From Pseudomonadota bacterium (GTDB lineage: Bacteria; Pseudomonadota; Gammaproteobacteria; Xanthomonadales; Xanthomonadaceae): 35,397 nt of DNA. The translations under genes were made by a program, and so were the position numbers. The stretch covers positions 1-35,397 of the forward strand of contig JAEZCF010000100.1 of NCBI GenBank assembly GCA_023430045.1, given 5' to 3'. Shown in pieces: positions 7,910-16,500 of the stretch. Each line of letters opens with the position of its first letter. The stretch's first letter is position 1. Below the pieces are notes generated by a model, which had not been told where the DNA came from, ran no database searches, and was given only the letters and a program-made list of their open reading frames with translations.

Positions 7910-9217
7910 TCAGAACCGTACGTCGGCCTTCAGGCCGGCCACCACCACGTCGCCACGTGACGCAATACCGCCCGGATGGCGTACGTACTGCAGGCCCGGT
8001 TGCAGCTCCAGGCCGGCCATCGGCCTCCAGCCATAGAACACTTCAGCCACGTGTTCCGCGCGTGCACGGGGTCCACCGGCATCCGCCTGCGATGCCTGCG
8101 CGGCGCGCGGATTGGCCCACGTCGTGCCCAATGCGAAGCCCATGCGGTCGTCCGGCCGCGCCAGCGTCGGCCCGGTATACACCAGCTGCAGGTTGAGCAT
8201 CCGATCGATGCTGCCGGTGCGGCGGTCGCCCTGGGCGAACGCGAACTGTGCGCGCAGGCCGGCTGCGTCGCTGCTGCCATTGCCGTGGGTCAGCTGCTGC
8301 TGCGCACTGGCCCAGCCGCCGTAGGCCCCGGAGCGCAGCGCCAGGTCCGTGGCGGAAGACGCGACCGGCCCGGGCTGCACCGCATCGGCACGCGGCGCGC
8401 TGCTGTACCAGCCACCCACCGCGTAGCGCCCATCGCGCCCCGAGAACGAGGGTTCCCAGCCCAGTTCCAGTGGCGTCAGCGTGCCGACCGTACCGGAAGG
8501 CGCCAGCCGCAGCCCACCGCCATGCGTATCGGCGTAGCGCGGATTCTCCTGATAGGCCCCGGCACGCACATACAGAGCGGCTGCGGGGCGGAATTCCACC
8601 ACGCCACCCCACTGGCTGAGCGGCGAGTTGAACCAATGATCGCCGGCGAACACCGCTGGCTGGCTTCCGCAGAACGCCAGATGCATCGCGATGCAGTCCA
8701 ACGTGTTGAAGTCCTCACCCACCGACAGGCGACCGGCTTTCGCGTCGACGCGTCCATCCTGCGATCGCTTGCCGATCCAGAGACTGCCAAGCCGCACGAT
8801 ATGGCCACGTCCATACACTTCCTGGCTCTGCAGCAGCGTGCCCAGCGCCGCACGATCGGCCAGGTTGTCGCCGTCGCGCAGGCTCAACGATGCCTGCGCG
8901 CGCATTCCGTTCCATCCCCATGCACGCTCCAGGTCGAAGCGGCCGGCAGCAGCAAGCTGTCCGGCGTGCGCACCGGCGCGGCGCACGCCACCGGACGTGT
9001 TGCGCGCCGCTTCGAACGTATAGCCGAGATCCAGATCGACGCCACGTTCGGACCATGCACTGCGTCGCCCGCCCCAGTCACCTGTCAGACCGATGTCGGC
9101 GGCCGATACAGCGCCCGGAAGCAGGGTGACGATGCATGCGGCGATCAGACGGGACGGTGCGCGGATGAAGGCGTGCCGGGTGATACCGGAATCCACGGCG
9201 GGCTGGCCGTTGCGCAT
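7910..9217 (-). CDS. carbohydrate-selective porin, OprB family
   Basis: The 435-residue outer-membrane protein has a signal peptide with a hydrophobic core (LIAACIVTLLPGAVSA) cleaved before ADIG. The mature start GDWGGRRSAWSERGVDLDLGYTF is characteristic of OprB porins. Alternating beta-strand sequence runs to a terminal KADVRF with a C-terminal Phe, the outer-membrane assembly signal. The frame is open further upstream, but the ATG at 9217 follows AAGGAG by 7 bases and puts the signal peptide at the N-terminus. OprB proteins let sugars such as glucose diffuse through the outer membrane. No sugar-use genes are adjacent, so the substrate is open. Gene body and family are well supported. Confidence 0.9.
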   Translation of the reverse strand: MRNGQPAVDSGITRHAFIRAPSRLIAACIVTLLPGAVSAADIGLTGDWGGRRSAWSERGVDLDLGYTFEAARNTSGGVRRAGAHAGQLAAAGRFDLERAWGWNGMRAQASLSLRDGDNLADRAALGTLLQSQEVYGRGHIVRLGSLWIGKRSQDGRVDAKAGRLSVGEDFNTLDCIAMHLAFCGSQPAVFAGDHWFNSPLSQWGGVVEFRPAAALYVRAGAYQENPRYADTHGGGLRLAPSGTVGTLTPLELGWEPSFSGRDGRYAVGGWYSSAPRADAVQPGPVASSATDLALRSGAYGGWASAQQQLTHGNGSSDAAGLRAQFAFAQGDRRTGSIDRMLNLQLVYTGPTLARPDDRMGFALGTTWANPRAAQASQADAGGPRARAEHVAEVFYGWRPMAGLELQPGLQYVRHPGGIASRGDVVVAGLKADVRF

Positions 9218-9378
9218 TGCGGTGCTCCTTGTAGGGCGGAGCATCAACGTTGCATGCGCGTTGCAGGGTGGCAGCACAACGAAGCGAGCTGCCGCCACTT
9301 GCGTCATGCGTTCACTGGATCGGCGTGGTTGTTGCTTCGCGGCACGTCACGCAACATGCCGAAGCCGACAGGCTGGCC

Positions 9379-9972
9379 TTACACCCCTCGCCCATACCAG
9401 GCGTCCACGTGGGCTGGCAGGCAAGAACGCGGATCGATACCCATCGCTACGTGCGCATCCAGCACGTTGCGTAGCGCCTGCAGAACCTGCAGGTTTCCAG
9501 TGCCCTGCAGCGTGTCCGCAGGCAACTGCGCGGCCGCCCAGTCGTGCAGGCGATCAATGCGTTCGAGCATCACCGCACGCAGCCAGGGCCGCAGCGGCCA
9601 GGTGCGATGACCGCGCTCACCCAGCTTCTGGACAGCCGCCGCCAGCGGCACGTTCGCACCCCGCACCCATTCGGTGCTGCCACCCGCACGCACCGCGATC
9701 GTCAGCGGCGCTGGCGCCTTGTGCAGCTTCAGTGGCCTGCGCAGTTCCAGTTCAAGGTCACGGGCATCGCGCTGGGTTTCCGCTTCCACCAGTGCGCCCG
9801 CGTCCAGGTCGAAGAACTCGAACCAGCGCGGATGCAGCGACCCGATGCGTCCCAAGGGATCGCGTGAAAACCCGATCTTGCAGAAGTCCTCCCACGCACA
9901 CGGAAACACATAGGCAAACCAGCGCCCGTCGGTCTGGATGGCATCGGCTTCGATGTCCCCTACCCGGCTCAT
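9379..9972 (-). CDS. GIY-YIG/T5orf172-like protein
   Basis: The 197-residue protein contains WFAYVFPCAWEDFCKIGFS, followed by DPLGRIGSL and a Glu-rich helix (ARDLELELRRP). This resembles the GIY-YIG/T5orf172 nuclease core, where an aromatic pair, an Arg and a Glu form the active site. The match is partial and rests on pattern recognition. Its ATG overlaps the TGA of the upstream Fpg/Nei gene as ATGA, so it is co-translated with it. A DNA-processing role would fit its place at the end of a repair operon. An inactive or binding-only version cannot be excluded. A 161 bp gap to the porin start follows; beyond the porin Shine-Dalgarno I see no clear signal in it. Confidence 0.7.
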   Translation of the reverse strand: MSRVGDIEADAIQTDGRWFAYVFPCAWEDFCKIGFSRDPLGRIGSLHPRWFEFFDLDAGALVEAETQRDARDLELELRRPLKLHKAPAPLTIAVRAGGSTEWVRGANVPLAAAVQKLGERGHRTWPLRPWLRAVMLERIDRLHDWAAAQLPADTLQGTGNLQVLQALRNVLDAHVAMGIDPRSCLPAHVDAWYGRGV

Positions 9973-10697
9973 GGCGCCGGCTGGCAGTTGGGACAGAAGA
10001 AGGCCCTGCGCCGGGTCGTACCGAGGTACAGCTTGCTGATCGGACCACCACACACCGGGCACACCCGCCGGGTATGCACCTGCCAGTGCTTCTTCAGTAC
10101 GAATGCTTTCTTCCATTCCAGGAAATCAAAACTGTACTCGCGCGCCTGCGCGATGATCTGTCCAAGTCTGCGCGGCGGTATGGAGCCGACAGGGCTGGCG
10201 GGATGCACACGTGTACGGAACAGCACTTCGTTCTTGATGATGTTGCCGACGCCAGCGAATATCTGCTGATCCAGCAACGCATCGCAGATGAGCGTATCCG
10301 GCTGCAACTTGAGCTTGCGTCGCGCCAGCCTGGGGTCCCAGGTCGGGCTCATGACATCGGCACGCCAATCGTAGGCTGCATCCAGGTCACCTTCGATGTA
10401 TTTGACCGAGCAGGTGTACAGATTGAGTTCTCCGTTGTCGAACTGTAATGACACGCGCGGCGGTGTCGGCTTGCGTTCGTCGATGCGCCAGCTGCCGAAC
10501 ATCATCAGGTGCACGCGCAGGGTGAAGCCACGGAATTCGAGCAGGAAATGCTTGCCCCAGCTGCGTACCGAAACCACCCGGCGGCCCTCCATGCGCATCA
10601 GGTCCAGGCTGCTGTTTCCGGTTGCGCTACGCACGGTCCTGTTGCGGAAGCGTGCCGCGGCGTCGCGCAGGATGACGATGGAAGGACCTTCAGGCAT
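9969..10697 (-). CDS. Fpg/Nei family DNA glycosylase
   Basis: The 242-residue protein starts MPEGPS. Pro2 is the catalytic nucleophile of bifunctional base-excision glycosylase/AP lyases and Glu3 the general acid. Lys49 lies in WGKHFLLEF, matching the conserved beta-hairpin lysine. The helix-two-turns-helix region includes DQQIFAGVGNIIKNEVLF, and the C-terminal zinc finger reads CPVCGGPI ... FFCPNCQ. It should excise oxidised bases and nick the strand. The sequence looks closer to Nei (endonuclease VIII, oxidised pyrimidines) than to MutM. AGGAG 7 bases before the ATG fixes the start. It overlaps the DUF72 gene upstream by 8 bases and the GIY-YIG-like gene downstream by 4. Confidence 0.93.
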   Translation of the reverse strand: MPEGPSIVILRDAAARFRNRTVRSATGNSSLDLMRMEGRRVVSVRSWGKHFLLEFRGFTLRVHLMMFGSWRIDERKPTPPRVSLQFDNGELNLYTCSVKYIEGDLDAAYDWRADVMSPTWDPRLARRKLKLQPDTLICDALLDQQIFAGVGNIIKNEVLFRTRVHPASPVGSIPPRRLGQIIAQAREYSFDFLEWKKAFVLKKHWQVHTRRVCPVCGGPISKLYLGTTRRRAFFCPNCQPAP

Positions 10698-11466
10698 CGG
10701 ACATCTCCTCTCCTGCGGCGGTGGCGACAGGGGTGCCCGACAGCAGCGCCTGCAGCCGCAATGCGTTGGCTACCGCGAAGCCGTGCGCCGTGTTGTCGAA
10801 GATCACCCAGCGGGGCGCAGTGCCTCTGTCACGGGCAATCGCGGCGGCAAGCTCGGCCAATGCGTTTTCCGGGTAATCGCTGTAGTAGATACGCGGGCTG
10901 CCGTGCCACCGTCGATAGCACCACGTTCGCGCCCCGGCAGGCACCGCTGCCTCCGCCACCCGCGCCGGATCAACCCCGGCCCGCGCGATGTCATGCGATA
11001 CCAGCAGGGCTTCGGCCCGGTCGGTGAACCAGCTGGCGTGGCGTGGCTCACAGACCACCGGCACGGCGGTACGCCGGCGCAGCATCTGGAAGAACGTTGC
11101 GGCCACATGGGCGTCAAGGACGAGGCTCGGCGGCAGTTGCACCAGCAGCCCACCCAGGTGGCTGCCCAGATGTCCTGCTTCATCCAGGAAGCGGTCCAGC
11201 GCCGGACCGGTGCCACGCAGGCGCAGCTCGTGGGAAATGAGCCGGGGCACCTTGACCGAGAAGCGGAACTCCGCCGGCACAGCGGCGGCCCAGCGTTCAT
11301 AGGTCTTCGGCTGATGCGGACGATAGAAGGACGTGTTGATCTCCACCACCGGAAAGCGCGTGGCATAACGCTGGAGCCCGCTCTCGCCCGCCCCGAAGTG
11401 CTGCGCATCGCGGCTGCCGATGGACCATCCCGCGCAGCCGACCCGGACGATATTCCCTGCGATCAC
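10690..11466 (-). CDS. DUF72 (YecE-like) family protein
   Basis: The 258-residue protein shows the DUF72 pattern: VRVGCAGWSIG at the N-terminus, then YATRFPVVEINTSFYRPHQPKTYERWA, FRFSVKVPRLISHE, LGGLLVQLPPSL and a C-terminal YYSDYPENALAELA. The fold is thought to be TIM-barrel-like; the reaction is not established. The open frame runs 135 codons further upstream but those codons lack family sequence. I chose the GTG at 11466, which has GGAGAG 7 bases before it. Its end overlaps the Fpg/Nei start by 8 bases, so it leads a three-gene overlapping operon. The context suggests, without proof, a nucleic-acid-related job. Confidence 0.88.
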   Translation of the reverse strand: MIAGNIVRVGCAGWSIGSRDAQHFGAGESGLQRYATRFPVVEINTSFYRPHQPKTYERWAAAVPAEFRFSVKVPRLISHELRLRGTGPALDRFLDEAGHLGSHLGGLLVQLPPSLVLDAHVAATFFQMLRRRTAVPVVCEPRHASWFTDRAEALLVSHDIARAGVDPARVAEAAVPAGARTWCYRRWHGSPRIYYSDYPENALAELAAAIARDRGTAPRWVIFDNTAHGFAVANALRLQALLSGTPVATAAGEEMSDA

Positions 11467-11613
11467 GGCAGTCTCTCCATGCCACGTACTGTCGGCGCAA
11501 GGCCGTGACAACGTGGCGAAGCCGGCATGCCGGTAGCGTGCACGGCACGCATTTGACCTCGCCCCAACCTTTCCTCGCGCATGCTGCACCGGACTGTCCC
11601 TGCCAGGTGGAAC

Positions 11614-12231
11614 ATGCTGGAACAAAGCGATGCGCGTTGGACCGTGCTGCCACGCGATTTCTACCGTCGGCATCCAGCGGTGGTGGCACCGGAGCTGTTG
11701 AATACGCTGCTGGTGCGCGCCGATGGGCGTGTTGCGAGGATCGTCGAGGTCGAGGCCTATGCCGGCAGCGAGGACCCGGCCGCGCATTCCTACCGCGGGC
11801 AGACCGCACGCAATGCCACGATGTTCGGTGAGCCAGGACACCTGTATGTGTACTTCACCTATGGCATGCACTGGGGCAGCAATGCCGTATGTGGCGAGGT
11901 CGGCGAAGGGGTCGGTGTGCTGCTGCGCGCAGCCGAACCCTTACAGGGCATCGATGCCATGCGCCTTCTGCGACCGAAAGCGCGGCGCGACCGCGATCTG
12001 GCGAGCGGCCCCGGCAAGCTCTCCCAGGCCTTTGGAATCACCCGCGAACTGGATGGTGCGGATCTGGTCGAAGGCGATCGCGGCATCCTGATCGTCAGCG
12101 ATGGCACGCCGCCGCCATCCGAGCCGGTTGTCGGTCCGCGGGTCGGCATCAGCCGCGCGGTGGACTTCCCGTGGCGCTGGCACGTTCCCGACCATGCACA
12201 TGTATCGGTGCGTCCACGCCGCCCTGCATGA
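11614..12231 (+). CDS. 3-methyladenine DNA glycosylase (AAG/MPG family)
   Basis: The 205-residue protein matches the AAG/MPG fold: LPRDFYRR at the start, ARIVEVEAYAGSEDPAAHSYRGQTARNATMF with the catalytic Glu region, HLYVYFTYGMHW, a leucine-rich LLRAAEPLQGI segment, then SGPGKLSQAFGI and PRVGISRAVDFPWRW. It removes alkylated purines such as 3-methyladenine and hypoxanthine from DNA. An ATG at 11581 is in frame but lacks a ribosome site; the ATG at 11614 follows AGGTGG. The gene is divergent from the DUF72-Nei operon across 147 bp, so a regulator could control both units. It ends just before a perfect 30 bp palindrome. Confidence 0.95.
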   Translation: MLEQSDARWTVLPRDFYRRHPAVVAPELLNTLLVRADGRVARIVEVEAYAGSEDPAAHSYRGQTARNATMFGEPGHLYVYFTYGMHWGSNAVCGEVGEGVGVLLRAAEPLQGIDAMRLLRPKARRDRDLASGPGKLSQAFGITRELDGADLVEGDRGILIVSDGTPPPSEPVVGPRVGISRAVDFPWRWHVPDHAHVSVRPRRPA

Positions 12232-12240
12232 CGCCCATAA

Positions 12241-12270
12241 GCATCAGGCCGCCCATGGGCGGCCTGATGC
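12241..12270. terminator. perfect palindrome, probable bidirectional terminator
   Basis: GCATCAGGCCGCCC and its exact complement form a 30-base palindrome centred on CCCATGGG. It lies between the convergent glycosylase gene and the small membrane peptide gene. No long T tract follows on either strand, so termination may rely on the stem alone. Confidence 0.6.
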
Positions 12271-12279
12271 GCTGCGTCT

Positions 12280-12351
12280 TCAGCTGAAGATCGCGTACAG
12301 CAGCAACAGCGGAATCGGAATGCCGATCATCCACAGGAGCAGGTATTTCAT
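12280..12351 (-). CDS. 23-residue single-pass membrane peptide
   Basis: The gene encodes MKYLLLWMIGIPIPLLLLYAIFS. It is almost entirely hydrophobic, with one Lys near the N-terminus and a central IGIPIP motif, so it should form one membrane helix with the N-terminus probably inside. AGGAG lies 8 bases before the ATG, which is strong for such a short frame. It starts 28 bp downstream of the membrane protein gene and probably shares its transcript. Peptides of this pattern seem familiar from other proteobacteria, but I cannot name a family. A modulator of the neighbouring membrane protein is possible. It is easily missed by gene callers because of its length. Confidence 0.65.
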   Translation of the reverse strand: MKYLLLWMIGIPIPLLLLYAIFS

Positions 12352-12379
12352 GATGTTTTCTCCTCGTTGAAGTTAAGGA

Positions 12380-13417
12380 TCACAGGTCGCGGCGACGACC
12401 GCCCCAGGTGGCGCTCAGGCTGGCGAAGAAGGCGCCGATCAGCAACGTGATGAACAGCCACAACGCGGCGTAGGCGGTCGCCTTGCGGGCATCGTCGGCC
12501 GCCTGCTTGGCTTCCTGCTTCGCCTGCTCCAGGGCCGCACGCATGCGGTTCTGCACGTCCGTCACCCGTGCCTGCGCCTCGGCTTGGCTCATCCCGGTCT
12601 CACGGGCAACCAGCTGGGCCAGGTACTGGGTATCGGCCGGATCCATGGAATCCTGGCGCAGGCTGTTGACGATGATGCGGTTGACCTCGGCACGCACCTC
12701 ACGTCCGCCCATGCCACGGTCCGTGCCCGGCATCGGGCGCGGCGGCGGCAGAGCGCCGGCAACCGGTGCCGGCCCGGCAACCGAAGGATCCAGCGGCGCG
12801 GTCGGCGGCGTTGGCTGCGGCGCGGCCGGGTTGGCACGGAACAGCGAATCCGCCCAGTACTGCAGGTCGCCCTCTTCAGACCCCGTGGCGAGGGAACCGG
12901 CACCCGCAGCCGCCGCACCGCCTGCTGCCGTTACGGCAGCGCCGGCCGTGGCACCGGCCACCTTGGCACCGGCGCCCAGAATGCCGCCGATGGCCGATGT
13001 CAGCAGGCCGGCGGTCAGCAGCGTGGCAACGGCCCAGGAAACGAAGCCATGCGCGGTATCGCGGAAGTAGGTCTCATCGCCATGCACACCCGTCCATTTG
13101 GTACGCAGGCGGCCGGCCAGGTAACCGCCCAGTCCGGAAGCCGCGAGTGCGGTGAAGGTCAGCCACGCGATGCTGGTCCAGCCGAAGGTTTCCTTCGACA
13201 CGCCGTCGAAGGCCCATGGCGATACGGAAGAAAGTCCCAGGCCGACGCCCAGGATCAGCAGGACCAGCGACAACGCGGCAGCAGCGATGGCGCCTGCAAG
13301 AATGGCGCCCCACGAAACGGCGGTGTCGGTTGGAACGTCCACCACGGGCGGTGGCGTCACGACCGCTACGGTTGCGGCCACAGGTTCGCGATCAAGATAA
13401 TCGCCTCGGGTATTCAT
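12380..13417 (-). CDS. multi-pass membrane protein with Ala/Gly-rich and coiled-coil segments
   Basis: The 345-residue protein starts at the ATG at 13417; GGAGAGG lies upstream, and the frame's upstream extension lacks a ribosome site. Membrane helices lie near residues 35-62 (AVSWGAILAGAIAAAALSLVLLILGVGLG), 79-100, 120-145 and at the C-terminus (TAYAALWLFITLLIGAFFASL). Between them are an Ala/Gly stretch, a Pro-rich linker and a charged helix likely to coil (EAQARVTDVQNRMRAALEQAKQEAKQAADDARKA). The AVSWGAI...GLGLSSVSPW start resembles a family of inner-membrane proteins of unknown role, some labelled PhnA-like. No enzyme motif is visible. It is followed by the 23-residue peptide in the same direction. 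Confidence 0.85.
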   Translation of the reverse strand: MNTRGDYLDREPVAATVAVVTPPPVVDVPTDTAVSWGAILAGAIAAAALSLVLLILGVGLGLSSVSPWAFDGVSKETFGWTSIAWLTFTALAASGLGGYLAGRLRTKWTGVHGDETYFRDTAHGFVSWAVATLLTAGLLTSAIGGILGAGAKVAGATAGAAVTAAGGAAAAGAGSLATGSEEGDLQYWADSLFRANPAAPQPTPPTAPLDPSVAGPAPVAGALPPPRPMPGTDRGMGGREVRAEVNRIIVNSLRQDSMDPADTQYLAQLVARETGMSQAEAQARVTDVQNRMRAALEQAKQEAKQAADDARKATAYAALWLFITLLIGAFFASLSATWGGRRRDL

Positions 13418-13564
13418 GGGTGCAGCCTCTCCGTTGTCATGCGCTGCGTCTGCAGCTGGCATCCGAAGGCTGCGGCAGTGGATGTGAAATGCGCGAGACA
13501 CCGGAAACAAGACGGTGTGCAGGGCGCGCCTGCCGTGCAGGGCGCGGCATGACGGATGCAGCGG

Positions 13565-16500
13565 TCAGCCTTCCCAGGTCAGTCCCTTCGGCGCACCCCG
13601 GAAACCCGCAGCACGCAGCGCATCGGCCAGGCCTCCCCGGCTCACCGGCACGTCATCGATCAGCTCAAGAGTGAAGGACAGCCGCCGGCCACGCCGGAGG
13701 GCATCGGCCAGGGCATGCGACGCGGCCGTACGGACCTCCGCCACCAGTGGATCCTGTGCATCGGAGAAGGTCAGCAGATTGCGGCCCCCCTGTGCCAGAT
13801 ACATCACCGCACGCCCGCCGATGCTCACAACAAACGCACCGGGCCGGCGTACCGGGCGCAGCTTGGACGCATGTATTGGCCACGGCAGCACACTGCCATA
13901 GGGGTTGGCGGGATCGACAGCCGACAGCGCGACGGCGCCCGCTGGCGCGACCGGAATCACGGCTTCGGCGATCCCGCGCAACCGGTCCACGGCTTCGCGT
14001 TCGGCGAACTGTGCGCCACCCAGCCCTTCCACAAACCGGCCACGCAGCACCCGTCCTGCATCTTCCATGCCGCGATATACCTGCTGCAGGGCTGGGAATC
14101 CGCCGAGCACGTCCTCGACAACGGCTGCTCCCCGGGTAACCACCGCATGGCGGTCCAGCAATCCTTCGGCCAGCGCCATGGCCCGCACCGTGTCGTTGGC
14201 GTTTCCGCGCTGCAGCAGCGACCAGCGTCCCGCCAGGCTTGGCGCGGCGAAGCTCGCTGGGCCCTGCGCGCCGGAAAATGCCTGGTCGCCCTGCATCATC
14301 TGCATGCCCAGCAGTGCCCTGCGCCGTCGCGATGCACTGGCAACACGTGGCCGCTGCGGTGTCCGCGCTGCAGACAGCGCGCGCAGTGGCGACCAGATAT
14401 CGGTCGTGACATGGCCTGTCCAGGCAAGATCCCAGAGCGCGGCATGGAACGCTTCCGGCGAAAGGTCGAGCGTGGCGGACGCCCCGCCCGCTTCACGCGC
14501 CTGCACCGCACCGGCCAGCTGGCGCACGAAGTAGCCGCCGCCTTCCGCAAGCAGGGAAAGGATTGCCTGCTGCAGTGGCGAACGTGCGGCGCCGTCATCT
14601 CCATCCGCAGGTGACGGCAGCGTCTCGGCAGCAAACTCCTGCAGATGCAGCGAAACCAGCGCGTCATCGTCGCCCAGCCTGCCGTGCCCGGCCCACGCCA
14701 CGCTGCCGGTGGCGAGCAGCTCGTCCAGCATGGCTGGCGCGTAATCACGTACACGTGCCGGCAACACTTGGCTCTCCCACACGGACACCGGCAATGGCAC
14801 GCCTGCCAGCTGTTCGATCACCCGCGCCACGCCCTCGACACCCTGCAACGCACCGTGCTTCGTCCCGCCGCCTGTGGACCCGGCATGGCGTGCCGTCGCA
14901 TCCGCCAGCACGCCATGCCGCTCAAGCAGCAGCCGTGCATACGCCTCATGCGGAACAGGCCGGGTCGCCTCCCTTGCTGCCTGCAGCGAACGCACGCGCA
15001 GTCGGCGGAACACATCCTCGTTCACCCACTCATGAAGTGCGAGCGGATCGGTATCGATGATCTCGCCTTCCTGACCACGCAAGGCACGCGGTGCAGCGAA
15101 GCTGCCTTTCAGCAGCTTTCCCTGTTCGCCCAGCCGTTCCAGCAAGGCGTCCGCGACGGCCGTGCCGAGGCCGAACGCGCCGGCGACATCCCGGGTGCTG
15201 AAGGGTCCACGATTGCGCGCGAAGCGCGCCACCAGCTCACCGAGCGGATCGATTGCCGGCGCCAGAAAAGCCGCCGGTATGCCATCCGGCAGCGCACTGC
15301 CCAGCGCATCGCGCAACCTCGCGGCATCCTCTATCGCCGCCCAGCGCGGGCTGCCTGCGATCACCACGCGGATGGCGCGACGCTCGCGTTCCAGCGCATG
15401 CAGGTGCATGCCCGCCTCGCCTTCCGCATCGGCGAGCCGTTCCGCCACATCCGGCTCCGACAGCGGGCCAAGCTCGCGCAGCAGATCGGCGACGCCTTCC
15501 TTGCCTTTCGCACGGCGGTCCGGCACCCGCCGCTGCAGCTCGCCTGCCACACGTTCAACAACCACCGGATCGAGCAGCTCGCCCATGTCCACCTGGCCCA
15601 GCAGGTCACCGAGCAGCCCACTGTCCAGCGACAGCACCGAGGCACGGCGCTCGGCCAACGGCACGTCCGTTCCGTACATGAACTCGGCCACGTAGCCGAA
15701 CAGCAGGTTGGCCGCGAAGGGCGATGGCACCTCGGTGGTGACTTCCGCGATCTGCACGGCGCCTTCGCCCAGACGCTGCATCAGCACATCAAGCGCATCC
15801 AGGTCATAGACATCCTGCAGGCATTCCCGCGCCGTCTCGATGAGGATCGGGAATTCCGGCCAGGCACGCGCGATGTCCAGCAGCTGGCCGGCGCGCAGCC
15901 GTTGCTGCCACAGTGGCGAGCGACGTCCCGGGCTCTGCCGCGGCAACAGCAGCGCACGTGACGCACATTCGCGGAAGCGGGCGGCAAACAATGCCGATCC
16001 ACCGACGGCATCCACGATGGTCCGCCGCAGCTTTTCGGGTTCGAACAGGAACAGTTCGGCACCTGGCAGGCGGCCTGCGGAATCCGGAATGCGCGCCATG
16101 ATGCCGTCCTCGCTGGCCACCACGGACGGGTCCACATGCCACCGTTCGCGGATGCGTCCAGCGATGGCCAGTGCCCACGGATCATGCACGCGTCGGCCAT
16201 ACGGCGAATGCAGCATGATCCGCCAGTCGCCCAGCTCATCCCGGCAACGTTCCACCACCAGTTGGCGGTCGGTAGGCAACATGCCGGTGGCCTGGCGCTG
16301 TTCGTCAAGCAGGTCCAGCAGGTTCGCGATGGCATTGGCCTCCAGGCCGCAGGCCTGCAGCCGTGCCTGCACGCCGGTGGACAACGGATGCCCGGCGATG
16401 TCCTGCGTCGCAGCCGCATCGGTCTGTGCGTCCAGCTCGCCGAGGAATGCGCCGATCGCCTCGCCGAACTCGGCCGGACGTCCCGCGCCTTCGCCACGCC

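Noticed and set aside
4437..9217. Mobile island carrying the defence operon
   Set aside because: No integrase, transposase, tRNA or flanking direct repeats, and base composition is like the neighbours. Gain by recombination remains possible but is not shown here.
9245..9263. CAACG-N9-CGTTG dyad upstream of the porin, possible LacI-type operator
   Set aside because: Arms of only 5 bp in GC-rich DNA and no regulator gene nearby; too weak to list.
10470..11508. Long plus-strand frame of 370 residues over nei and DUF72
   Set aside because: Lies opposite well-recognised genes, has no domain and is the expected by-product of GC-rich codon use.
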